40,348 bases of DNA from Chara braunii (Eukaryota; Streptophyta; Charophyceae; Charales; Characeae). The stretch is taken from the NCBI GenBank assembly GCA_003427395.1, contig BFEA01000182.1:1993939-2034286 (forward strand), written 5' to 3'. Both the position numbers and the translations under genes were made by a program. The notes under the pieces were generated by a model. The model was not told the origin of the DNA and made no database searches. It saw only the letters and a program-made list of their open reading frames with translations. This document shows positions 1 to 8,838 of the stretch, piece after piece (position 1 is the stretch's first letter; each line of letters begins with the position of its first letter).

Positions 1-316
1 GGAGGAGGGGGGGGGGGGGGGGGGGGGGGGGAAAGGAGGAGGAGGACGAAGGAGGACGAAGAAGAAGGAAGAAGAAGGAAGAGGAAGGAGGACGAAGAAG
101 AAGGATGAAGGAGGAGGAGGAAGAAGGGATGGATGGCGAGATGTGATGGAAGGAGGAGGAAGGAGGAGGAGGAAGAAGGAGGAAGCAGATGGAGGAAGAA
201 GGAGGAGGAGGAAGGAGGAGGAAGAATAAGAATGAAGAAGAAGAAGGAAGAAGAAGAAGGAAGGAGGAGGAGGAGGAAGAGGACGAAGAAGAAGGATGAA
301 GGAGGAGGAGGAAGAA

Positions 317-466
317 GGGATGGATGGCGAGATGGGATGGTGGGATGGATGGCGAGATGGGATGGTGGGATGGATGGCAAGATGGGATGGTGGGATGGAT
401 GGTGAGATGGGATGGTGGGATGGATGGTGAGATGGGATGGTGGGATGGATGACGAGATGTGACGGA
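317..466. repeat. 25-bp minisatellite, array 1
   Basis: About six head-to-tail units start at 317, 342, 367, 392, 417 and 442, exactly 25 bp apart, each close to GGGATGGATGGCGAGATGGG plus ATGGT. Variation is mainly at the GCGAG position (GCAAG, GTGAG). Because 25 is not a multiple of three, the array is open in several frames, which explains repeated GWMARWDG-like peptides that are not real proteins. Confidence 0.93.
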
Positions 467-650
467 AGGAGGAGGAGGAAGAAGAAGGAGGAAGAAGGAG
501 GAGGAAGAAGGGGGAGGAAGAGCAAGGAGGAAGGAGGAAGAAGGGGGGGGAAGAAGAAGGAGGAAGAAGGAGGAAGAAGGCGGAAGGAGGAGGAGGAGGA
601 AGGAGGAGGAAGAAGGAGAAGGAAGGAGGAGGGAGGAGGAGGAGGACGAA

Positions 651-775
651 GGGGTGGATGGCGAGATGGGATGGTGGGATGGGTGGCGAGATGGGATGGT
701 GGGATGGGTGGCGAGATGGGATGGTGGGATGGGTGGCGAGATGGGATGGTGGGATGGATGGCGAGATGCGATGGA
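651..775. repeat. 25-bp minisatellite, array 2
   Basis: Same unit as the array at 317, with five units starting at 651, 676, 701, 726 and 751. The internal units carry GGGTGG in place of GGATGG, so they were homogenised separately from array 1. A single leftover unit occurs near 856-895. Confidence 0.9.
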
Positions 776-1009
776 AGAGAAAGGAGGAGGAAGGAGGAGG
801 AAGAAGGAGGAGGAAGAAGGAGGAAGAAGGAGGAAGAAGAAGGAGGAGGAAGAAGGGATGGATGGTGAGATGGGATGGATGGATGGCAAGATGTGATGGA
901 AGAAGGAAGAAGAAGGAGGCAGAAGACGAAGGAGGATGGATGAGGACGATGAAGGAGGAAGAAGAAGAAGGAAGAAGAAGAAGAAGAAGAGAAGAGGAGC
1001 GGAGGAGGG

Positions 1010-1510
1010 GGAGGAGGACGGCCTTCTTTTTTTTTTCCGTTCGCCGTTTGCGACACTGCCTAAGGTCGCCGAAGATGTGCCCTGCCCCAAACAGCCAAAA
1101 GGCCGAAGAAGATAAAGATCGCCGTTAACTGCCGAAGGTCGACTGATGCAAGAAGAAGAAGAAGAAGAAGAGGAGGAGGGGGGGACAAAGGGGAAGACGA
1201 AGAAGAAGAAGAAAGATTGTGGGGGAAGAAGAAGAAGAAGAAGTAGAAGAGAAGAGGAGAGGAGGAGAGGGAGGAGGACTACCTTTTTTTTTTTTTTCGG
1301 TCGTCGTTCGCGACAACTGCCTAAGGTCGCCGGAGATGTGCCCTGCCCCAAACAGCCAAAAGGCCGAAGAAGATAAAGATCGTCGTTAACTACCGAAGGT
1401 CGACTGATGCAAGAAGAAGAAGAAGAAGAAGAAGAAGAAGAAGAAGAAGGAGAAGAAGAAGAAGAAGAAGAATGGCGGCAGCTCCTGCGAACGGCGACGG
1501 GTGAAGGGGG
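1010..1510. repeat. 261-bp tandem duplication ending in a GAA tract
   Basis: The block holding a T-run, TAAGGTCGCCG, TGCCCTGCCCCAAACAGCC and GGTCGACTGATGCAAGAAG occurs twice; TAAGGTCGCC starts at 1061 and again at 1322, an offset of 261 bp. Each copy ends in a GAA run (about 1148-1170 and 1408-1470). Copies differ by scattered substitutions, so this is an old duplication and not an assembly stutter. Confidence 0.9.
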
Positions 1511-1690
1511 AAGCTCCTGCAAACGGTGATGGACGACGACGACCGGCTACAGCTGACGACGACGATGGGCGGCGGGTGAGGAAGACGAGCTCCTGCGAAC
1601 GGCGACGATGAATGACGGGTGAATGGGGCAGCTCTAGCGAACAGCAAAGGGCGGCGGGTCGAAGGGGGCAGCTCCAGCGAACACCCACGG
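1471..1690. repeat. Degenerate GC-rich short repeat
   Basis: The motif AGCTCCTGCGAACGGCGACG recurs in degraded form at about 1479, 1511, 1589, 1630 and 1669, mixed with GACGACGACGA runs. No coding signature is seen. Confidence 0.65.
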
Positions 1691-2040
1691 ACGGGCTGCG
1701 GGCAAGATCGCCGCCAATCGAAACTGGGCGGGAAACTTGCGACGGCTCTGTGGCCGTTGATCAAGGTGGATCGACGGCCACAGACCCGCCGCAATTTTGA
1801 AACGGGCTCTTGCAGGCCTATCGGGCTTGATGCCGCAGGTTTTCGGGCCGGTTGGACCCGGTAGGCCTGCGGGAGCCCACCACCATTCGAAATGGGGTCT
1901 GAAAACCCCGAAATGCCCTGTGCGCTGGGGGGGGCCGGGGACCGACCGGGTGCGCTGCCCGGCCAGGCCGCCCGGGACCCCACCCGGGCCCCCGCCGGTC
2001 CGCCGGGCAGCCCGGAACCCCACCCAACATTAAACCATTT
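1691..2040. other. GC-rich stretch with one hairpin, no gene seen
   Basis: A CG-rich segment with strings of GGGCC and CCCGG. Overlapping open frames on both strands look like GC-content artefacts. The one distinct structure is an inverted repeat at 1747-1784: 16-base arms beginning TCTGTGGCCGT, one mismatch, loop AAGGTG. Confidence 0.6.
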
Positions 2041-2258
2041 TTTCAACCGCACTAGCCGTAGGAGAGAATTCTGCACACATCAACACTCCCTCCACTGTAC
2101 TTAAAGACACATCTTCGGACAAAGCTTTCTCTTGATCTCCCAGGTATCACCACACATCTCAGCCTACCATCCTCACAGCCAACCAGCAATCCCAACAAGC
2201 ACAAATCCTGCACCACGCACCACACCATGGCATACTCACCATCCACCTCAACAGCAAC

Positions 2259-3012
2259 AAGCTTCCAAAACCCAGCGCCAAGATCGAGGCCTCAACAAGA
2301 ACTGGATCCGAGTCAGTTCTCAACCGCAAGATAAGAGAAACAAGGTTCAAACTGGTCGTAACCACAGAGTTCATCAAAGAGGAAGAAGTGGAAGTGTGGG
2401 AATATCCGAAAGAACACCTTCGGGTACTAGACGAATTCTACGAACAGCACGCGATAGTCTGCTCCTTCCCTGCAAAACCGAAACATCTCTCGCCAACTGA
2501 AAAAGGAGAAGGGTCAGAGAGCTTCTCAAAGGCATCGAAAACTTGAGAGACACTGAGCCAAAAGTGGCCTACCAGCACAGAGGACAGAACACAGTCACGG
2601 TTCTCTGCACTAACTATCAGTCCAAGCCTTATATTGTGAGGGATCGGTTGTGGCGACATCGAAATGGAGACCAAACAGATCAGCTCTGCAGGGCTCCTCG
2701 CGGCACAGACAAGCACTAATGAGCAAGAATTTCTAGATACAATTCGACAACCTGGCCGACGGGATGCACGACATGGTAGAAGAGAGATTAAAGGAAACCT
2801 GCCCCCAAAACCCACTGGTGGAATGGGTGTCTTCGGCACCGGGTTTCCTTACCCCCAGTGCAAGTTCCAGAATAGCATGCATCAAACTGAAATCCTATAA
2901 TCCCCCGCGAGCTCCCAGACAAGTGGTATTTCATCAAGACCCTTTCGCACATACCGCCATAGCTTTAGCGGGGCTGGATTGCATAGCGGCCGACTCCTTC
3001 CTTTCCACATAG
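2259..3012 (+). pseudogene. Broken, unidentified coding-like chain
   Basis: Three consecutive open segments in different frames read like one decayed protein of about 250 residues. Frame a (2259-2515) contains LNRKIRETRFKLVVTTEFIK and an acidic WEYPKEHLRVLDEFYEQ stretch. Frame b (2516-2719) contains KVAYQHRGQNTVTVLCTNYQ and ends at TAA. Frame c (from about 2742) contains GMHDMVEERLKETCPQNPLV and ends at TAG 3010-3012. Composition is protein-like and unlike the neighbouring low-complexity DNA, but I recognise no domain. It ends 43 bases before the eL34 pseudogene. It could be a retroelement gag, a host pseudogene, or exons whose introns I cannot define. That this is former coding sequence is a moderate inference; its identity is unknown. 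Confidence 0.4.
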
Positions 3013-3054
3013 CGTTCAGCAGATCATCGAGCAGTGCAGCACCAAATAGCAACC

Positions 3055-3413
3055 ATGGTGTAGCGTTTAACGTACCGCAGGCGGCACTCGCACGCCATGA
3101 AGTCCAATCAGACGCGAGTTGTCAAGACGCCAGGCAGAAGTCTCACATTCCAGTACCCCGGGAAGAGAGGGCAGGGACCCAAATGCGGCAAGTGTCCCAA
3201 GAGACTTCCTGGGATACCCCATAGGCGTCCTATGGACTACAAGAGGATGTCCCTCGGACAAAAGAGAGTCGAGCATACGGTGGAAGCATGTGCGCTAATT
3301 GTGTCAGAGAAAGGATCGTGAGAGCGTTCTTTGTCAAGGAGCAGAAGATCGTAAAAAAGGTACTCAAGGTTGCGAAGCGGAAGGAGAAAGCGGCGGCGAA
3401 GGCCCAGGCTTAG
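3055..3413 (+). pseudogene. RPL34: Ribosomal protein eL34 pseudogene, intronless
   Basis: The translation matches the whole length of eukaryotic large-subunit protein eL34 (about 118 codons; family usually 117-120). Recognisable blocks are RLTYRRRHS near the N-terminus, [43 protein letters not shown] and [12 protein letters not shown], with a basic [13 protein letters not shown] tail ending at TAG 3411-3413. Two CxxC pairs (CGKC and CANC) would bind zinc. Two lesions kill it: codon 3 is TAG (3061-3063), and about four bases are missing near 3268-3270, so the C-terminal 47 codons are in another frame. No intron interrupts the match, which suggests a processed copy, though I see no clear poly(A) tail or target duplication. 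An in-frame ATG at codon 15 (3097) cannot rescue it because of the frameshift. Confidence 0.9.
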
Positions 3414-4192
3414 ACAACAGATAGATTTCAGTTTTGTGCTGATTGCCTTTTTGCCTATCCTCGTTCTCTCTGGCTCTGTTTTTCAGATGGCTCCTGATAT
3501 CTCCCTCTGTGTCCTGGATCTTGTAATCAAGTGAACACACGTGCTTCCAAGACCTAAACTTCCATGGACTCGTTTCGTAATGCCGGGAATCATGTTTTCA
3601 CCTTGGTTCCTTGCAGACTTTCGTTCACGGGTTCGAGCAGGTTTTCGTTTAAGGCGGCTGTTTGAAATAGCAGGTTTGCACTTCAGTTTGAAGAATTTAC
3701 AGCAATAACAACCGAATTCGAAGTAGTTGGATTAAAAATATTTCTTATAGTAGAAGTAGATGGAACAAAAGTAGATGTAGTAAAAGTAGAATTATTTTCC
3801 AAGGTAAAAAATGCATACACCAAGATCTTATGGCACAATGGCAGAAAGTTAAAATTTAGCTGGACCTGTTCCAGACACAAAAAGATATAAAACAGAAAAT
3901 CCAACAATTTTCAGGGGACTGGCTGGGCAGCAAGAACGGAGGTCGGATTGCTTTCATCAAGTGGGATGGCGGCTGCACCCAGGAAGGTAACGAAGGTATC
4001 GAGGATGGAAGTCAAGGGATGATCAAGAGAGACTATCATATCTACTTCAAAGATTGGACAACAGTGGATCAAAGGATCCCGTTGCGGCCTCCTCGGACTT
4101 TCCTGAACCTTTCCCCCCCCATCGGCTGACCATGGTAGACATGCAATGGTATGGAGTGGTATGAGTAGGCCAGCAACATCAATAGAAGGTAT
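3414..4192. other. No gene recognised downstream of the eL34 copy
   Basis: Mixed-composition DNA. The first 150 bases could be the old 3' untranslated region of the eL34 copy. A short degenerate GTAGA/GTAAAAG repeat lies at about 3745-3800. Nothing else is supported. Confidence 0.5.
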
Positions 4193-4273
4193 ATCTTAAA
4201 GGTAGGGGGTGGGAGGAACCAGGGTGTAGCAGCAGGTATTTGGCGCCAGGTTCAGGGTGAAGAGGTTCCCCCC
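4193..4273 (+). repeat. Left part of a dispersed retroposon, split by the chromovirus
   Basis: Sequence such as GGGTGGGAGGAAC and GAAGAGGTTC matches 29511-29590. Together with 14751-14922 it forms one copy of the family whose uninterrupted relative lies at 29511-29841. The chromovirus sits in a C-rich stretch of this repeat, and the five bases before the 5' LTR (4269-4273, CCCCC) equal the five after the 3' LTR. Confidence 0.8.
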
Positions 4274-4641
4274 TGTAGCGGACCTCTGGTTGGCCTGTGA
4301 GACCAGCCCCTCGGCCTGTTCTCACAGGCCTGTGTTCTATTCGGGGGCAGTTCAGTCCAGTCCAGGCCGGTACCTCTGTCGGTACCAGCCAGTCCAGTCC
4401 AGTCCAGGCCGGTACCTCTGTCGGTACCAGCCAGTCCAGTCCAGTCCAGTCCAGTCCCGTCAGTCCGCTGGGGTATACCCCAACAGTTGTCTGTTTTCGG
4501 GCTCATTCTACACTCGCACATTTTGGAGTACGTGCGTTGGAGTCTTGCGTGGGGAGCTGCGATGTGCATCTTGCTCCCCCCTTCTTCCTCCATCTCCATC
4601 TCTATCATTAGCGGAGCACCACACCTGGTGGGTCCGCTACA
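4274..4641 (+). repeat. 5' LTR of the chromovirus
   Basis: 368 bp, from TGTAGCGGACC to GGTCCGCTACA. It carries two copies of a 42-bp unit containing CCAGGCCGGTACCTCTGTCG (offset 42: 4362 and 4404) where the 3' LTR has one, within a run of GTCCA repeats. It also contains the 12-bp palindrome GGGGTATACCCC. I see no convincing TATA box. Confidence 0.96.
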
Positions 4642-4642
4642 T

Positions 4643-4654
4643 TGGTATCAGAGC
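4643..4654 (+). promoter_or_regulatory. Primer-binding site for initiator Met-tRNA
   Basis: TGGTATCAGAGC follows the 5' LTR after one T and is the standard complement of the 3' end of plant initiator Met-tRNA, used to prime minus-strand DNA synthesis. The exact match fixes the LTR end at 4641. Confidence 0.96.
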
Positions 4655-6069
4655 GGGAACGTTCCTCGCTCCCACCCACCACCCCGTACAGTTGTACAGC
4701 TGAGGAAAACAGCAAAACCCGACAGCGGGTTTTTTCGCTGTTTTTTGGGTGTTTTCCAGCAAAAACGCAGGGAAAAAGAGGCCCCTGCAGGAGGTGACAC
4801 GTGGTGAAAAAAGCAGGCGCCCCTACGAGCGCGTGCACCAAGGCCAAGACCGCCGCACGCGCGCGTGCCACACGGCCCCGCTGCCCCGCCCCGCCCCGCT
4901 CCTAGATTATATTAATCAAGATCCGGGACGCATGCTGCCGTTGGCAGCTGCTGGCCATGCGCGTGCGTGTACCACCCTCATAACACACTGGCCACAGTCT
5001 ATGCATGGCGTTGTAGCACGGCAACCTCGTGTTGAAGAGGTGCTGGCTATTTACCCCCCCCCCCCCCCGAGCAGCGAGCAGCGACCACCGAGGCAGCAAC
5101 GGGAGAGGCTGGTATTTACCCCCCCCCCGTGGCTGCTGTTGCCTGTGCACGTGGCCACCTGCAGTGCCACGTGGCACTTTGCTGTGGACTGAAGACCCTC
5201 CTGGTTAGGGGGCTGCGCCACAGCATCATTATTATTATTATTTTTTTTATACTATCTCTCTATTGCTGCAGCAGCAGCTTTGCAGCAGCTCAAGATTTCC
5301 CCCTGGCTAGGGGGCTGTGTGACTGTGGCAGTAGGGTGGCTGATCAAGATATCAGCCAACCCTAGATCATCATCATCATCCATCAGGGTATGCTCACACA
5401 GCACACCCTGGATCTGCAGTGCTGCAACTAGGGGTTGATCAAGATCTCAGCCCCCCTACATCCTCCAGTTGGTTGGCTGCAGCGAAGGCCAAGACCCTCC
5501 TGGTCTTGGTATACCTTGTGCCCTTGGAGACACCAAGGGCCAGGTATCATCTCTCTCTCCCCTTTTCTTTCCCCCACCTTCCACTGCCTCTCTCCCCTCC
5601 TCTTTTTACCTTCCCCACCCCACCTTTTCTTTCACTAACCACTATCTTACCCTCTTTTCTTCATTTCTTTTCTTTTCTCTCCACCTTTCCCCTTAGTTTC
5701 TTGATCACTCTCCGTCTTTCCCCATCCTCTTTCTCTCTCATTCTCTCACCCTCCTCTCCCCCAACTGCCACCACATCATCCCCCCACCTTCCACTTCCAT
5801 CTTTTTCCCTCTCCCACCTATTTCTTTCTTTTCTCCATCACTTTCTCATCCCCCCTTCCCCCCCTACTTCGAATTTTTCTGTTTTTCTTTTTTCTATCTT
5901 CCTTTTGATTTATATTTTCTCTTTTTTTTTTCCCAAAATTCGAATTATCTTCTTCCCCACCTTCTTTTCTCATTTTTTTGATTTATTTTATTTATTTTTT
6001 TATTTATTCTGAAAATTCGATTTTCTTTACGGCAACCCTAAATCTGATTAGGTGTTAGTCTTTACTACT

Positions 6070-6398
6070 TTCGGCACACGTTTTGACCCCGTGGGGGTAA
6101 CGAAGTGTCGCCGAAATTTTTTGTTTTTTCTTCCACTTAGTCTTCTCGGCACACTTCGACCCCATGGCAGTAACGAAATGCGGCCGAAATTTTTGACAAA
6201 TCAGATACTTCATTTCTCCCTACCTCCTCACCCACTTATTTACTTATTTATTTATTTCCTTATTTCTTATTTCTTTTTTTTTTTTTTTGAATTTTTTTTT
6301 TTTTTTGCGGCATCTTGAAACCTAGTGTGCTCACCTTGGTCTCTCCTCTCCCCTTGGCGCATTCTTGACCCCATGGGGGGTAGGGAAATGCTGCCGAA
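6070..6398 (+). repeat. Three related hairpins in the leader
   Basis: Three copies (6070-6115, 6146-6187, 6354-6398) share the layout CGGC-[ACAC or CATT]-GACCCC-spacer-[GTGT or AATG]-GCCG followed by AAATTTT. Copy 1 has an inner ACCCC/GGGGT stem and an outer GGCACAC to GTGTCGCC pairing. In copy 3 the outer arm is changed on both sides (GGCGCATT with AAATGCTGCC), so pairing is kept. Copy 2 is the weakest. Confidence 0.65.
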
Positions 6399-6579
6399 AT
6401 TTTCAAAAAAATAAATATTGTTTCTCTCTTCATATTTTGTTTACTTATTTCTTTAAATATTTTTCTTATTTATTTTTTTTATATTTTTCTCTCGAAATTT
6501 CACTATTTATTTATTTTCCTCCCGCCTCCCTCCCCTTCTGCTTCCTATTTTATTTTTTTGATTAGGTCACCGGTACCGT

Positions 6580-6640
6580 ACCCTAACCACTCAAACTCCG
6601 GTTAGGGTTTTCTTAGGGGTTTTATAGGGTTTAGGGTTCT
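6580..6640 (+). repeat. Telomere-like repeat and hairpin before gag
   Basis: ACCCTAACC (6580-6588) and GGTTAGGGT (6600-6608) form a perfect 9-bp hairpin with an 11-base loop. It is followed by degenerate TTTAGGG-type units to about 6640. Confidence 0.75.
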
Positions 6641-6824
6641 TCAACCCCCCCCTCCTTCCCCGTCCTCTTCGGGCACCCTGGACCCGAACCACCCCTCCCC
6701 CTTTGACGGCGCCCGCGCCAGTCTTGCTAGCGTCGTCCGCCGCTTTCTACGGCGGACTTCCCCCTACGCCCCTCGCTCACGCGGACCTCTCCTGGCCCCC
6801 TCCAGCCCGGCCTGTCACCTCCCC

Positions 6825-8838
6825 ATGGCCGACGGCGCGTCACATGCCGCCGACGCGGCGACGAGCAAGGCATAGGGCTCAACAACCGTGCCGACGGACC
6901 AGGGCCATCAGCCCCAGGGGGATCTGCACACCCTCCTCACCTCCCTACTTGCGCCCATCCAGGCGCAACTCGCGACCCTCGCGCCCTTACAGGCGCAGGT
7001 GGCGACCCTTGCCGCCGGCGTGCAACAACTCCAGGACGCTGCGTGTCCTCCATCTCCTGGTCCCAGTTCGTGTCCCCCGTCCTCCGACAGGGTGGCCACG
7101 GTGGAGCTTCCTCCTCCGCTGCTCCCGACCCGGCCATCTTGGTGACCGTCCACGCCCGCCACGAGTCAGGTCCTCCCTCAGTCTACGGGCGCACCCACCC
7201 AGACCTCGGTCACTACGGCCACGGTACCACAACCCGCTACCATGGTCGCAGCTTTTCCGGGTGCCCCACTTCTCCCTCCTCTTCGCACGACCGCAGCGCC
7301 ATCTGGCTCTCCCCCGTGTGGGATGCCTCGCGCCGCTCGTGCGTCTCCCCCTGCCACACCTCGCTCGACCTACGTTCGAGGTCTCGAGGACGAGATGGCC
7401 CAGCTGCGGACCGACCTCGCCCTCTCACGCCTTCAGCCACCCTCACCCCCGCAGGTGGCCGCGCCTTCCGGCGCACCCCCTTCTTCCTCTATTCTTCCTT
7501 CCATACAGGCTCGCTTCCCTCGGCTTCCACCCATCCCCATCCTACCTCCTCCCCATCCCCTCGGTTGCTGCAACCTCTTCTACCGCAGCTCCCGTGCAGC
7601 CTGCCGCTGTTTCCCCCGGCGCTCCACCATGCGGCCCGGGCATACAGTCAGTTGTGCCTCCTCCTCCAGGACCTGCGCCGACTTATTCAGCCGTAGCGCA
7701 GTCCTCTGCTTCCCATTCTCCTCGCCGCCAAAACGGTGGCGCACCACTCGTCCGCTTGACGGACATTGCCTTGTATGACGGTACAGGCATACGCGTGTCT
7801 CGGTGGCTACAGTCTGCCACCCGCACGCTCCAGCTCATGGGTGCCACACCCGACACGTGGGTGGGTCACCTCTCCACGCGCCTGCGTGGCGGTCCTTCCG
7901 ACGCCTGGGAGGATTTCTACGCTTACTCCGTTCATGCGGGTCGGACTCCGACCTTCATGGACTTCCATGCGTTCCTCGAGGATCGCTTCGGAGCCCGAAA
8001 TGATGTGACTGACGCCTTCGAGCGTGTCGTCACTACACGCTGGTCCGGCTCTGGTGGCACTGCCGGCCTGGATCGCCACATTCAGGTCTTTCAGGACGCC
8101 CGCCTCATTTGTGACATGGTGTTCCTCCCCGAGGCGGCCCTTATCGATCGTTTCTTGGCCAGCATTCCACTCGAGTACCGCTCCGAGCTATGGCGGTACG
8201 AGTTCACATCGGCCCCGCAGGCTTACGAGGCCGCCAGGGACCATCAGCGGATGTGGGCGCGTCTTCACCCCGCCTCCTCCTCCCAGCCACAGGGTACTGG
8301 TTACACCTCCTCCTCCTCTCACGACACTTCCCAGCGCCGTTCCCCTTTCCGCGGTCGCCCCCGCCGTCCCACGCAGCAGGGCCGCCACTTCTCGTGCCGC
8401 TTCAGCGCGCTCGAGTATGGTGAGCAGGACGCTGGTGCCCCGCTGTCGCCAAAGGGTGACCATAGCGACGACCTCGACCTTGGCGAGGCCGTCCAGCACC
8501 ACCTGGAGGACCCTACTCTCCCTATGGCTGAGCGCCTCCAGCTCATCCTCTCCACCCTTTCCCGGGCACGCAGCCGCCCTGGTCACGCTGGCGCGACGCC
8601 TCCCGAGGTCCCTCAGCAGGACCTCCCTCAGGGCTTTGTTCCTCCTCGCGGTGTCCTTTCCGCTGAGGAGTGCGCGGCTATTTTGGGCCGACGTGGGTGT
8701 TTGCGATGCCGTCAGGACGGTCATACCTCCTCACGGTGCCCTTACACCACCGCCCTTGACCGCCACTACGCTGACCTTTCCCGCCAGCGTCGTGCTCAGT
8801 CCCCCCCCGACGCCTCGCAGCCCCGTGACGCCTCCTAG
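6825..8838 (+). pseudogene. gag: Chromovirus gag (capsid and zinc-knuckle nucleocapsid), broken
   Basis: Gag forms the particle and packages element RNA. The likely start is ATG 6825 (MADGASHAAD). This frame gives a coiled-coil-like stretch (LLAPIQAQLATLAPLQAQVA) and later RGLEDEMAQLRTDLALSRLQ, but has TAG at 6873 and TGA at 7143. Near 7555 the gag-like reading moves to another frame, where the capsid region follows (ALYDGTGIRVSRWLQSATRT onward). A CCHC knuckle lies at about 8698-8740 (C-x2-C-x4-H-x4-C, CLRCRQDGHTSSRC), and the frame stops at TAG 8836-8838. One frame is open from 6703 to 8838 (711 codons), but its first ~285 codons are an out-of-phase, Arg/Pro-rich reading of the C-rich DNA and not gag. 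Pol follows in the -1 frame with about 10 bases of overlap. Confidence 0.88.

Larger units (their letters stand above)
1..1000. repeat. Purine-rich GGA/GAA low-complexity tract
   Basis: Almost only G and A on the plus strand, opening with a run of about 28 G and continuing as imperfect GGA, GAA and GGAAGA repeats. Long open frames of E, G, R and K across it exist only because stop codons are rare in such sequence; I call no gene. Such DNA can form triplex or G-quadruplex structures and often marks assembly breaks. Confidence 0.95.
4655..6824 (+). other. 2.2-kb leader between primer site and gag
   Basis: An unusually long leader. It holds C-runs at 5056-5069 and 5117-5125, an ATT tract near 5225-5240, pyrimidine-rich DNA from about 5550 to 5870, T-rich DNA to about 6560, three related hairpins (6070-6115, 6146-6187, 6354-6398) and a telomere-like hairpin just before gag (6580-6608). 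Short open frames across it look like composition artefacts; I see no extra gene. Confidence 0.75.

Noticed and set aside
133-1128. Several 90-156-codon open frames rich in E, G, R, K and W
   Set aside because: They arise from stop-poor purine repeats and a 25-bp minisatellite read in all frames; no domain and no codon structure.
1390-2076. 228-codon minus-strand open frame
   Set aside because: It spans a GAA microsatellite (poly-Leu on the minus strand) and GC-rich repeats; composition explains it.
5419-6012. 197-codon plus-strand frame with hydrophobic and Ser/Pro runs in the leader
   Set aside because: Translation of C/T-rich low-complexity DNA; the apparent membrane-like segments are Phe/Leu/Ser from TTT and CTT codons.
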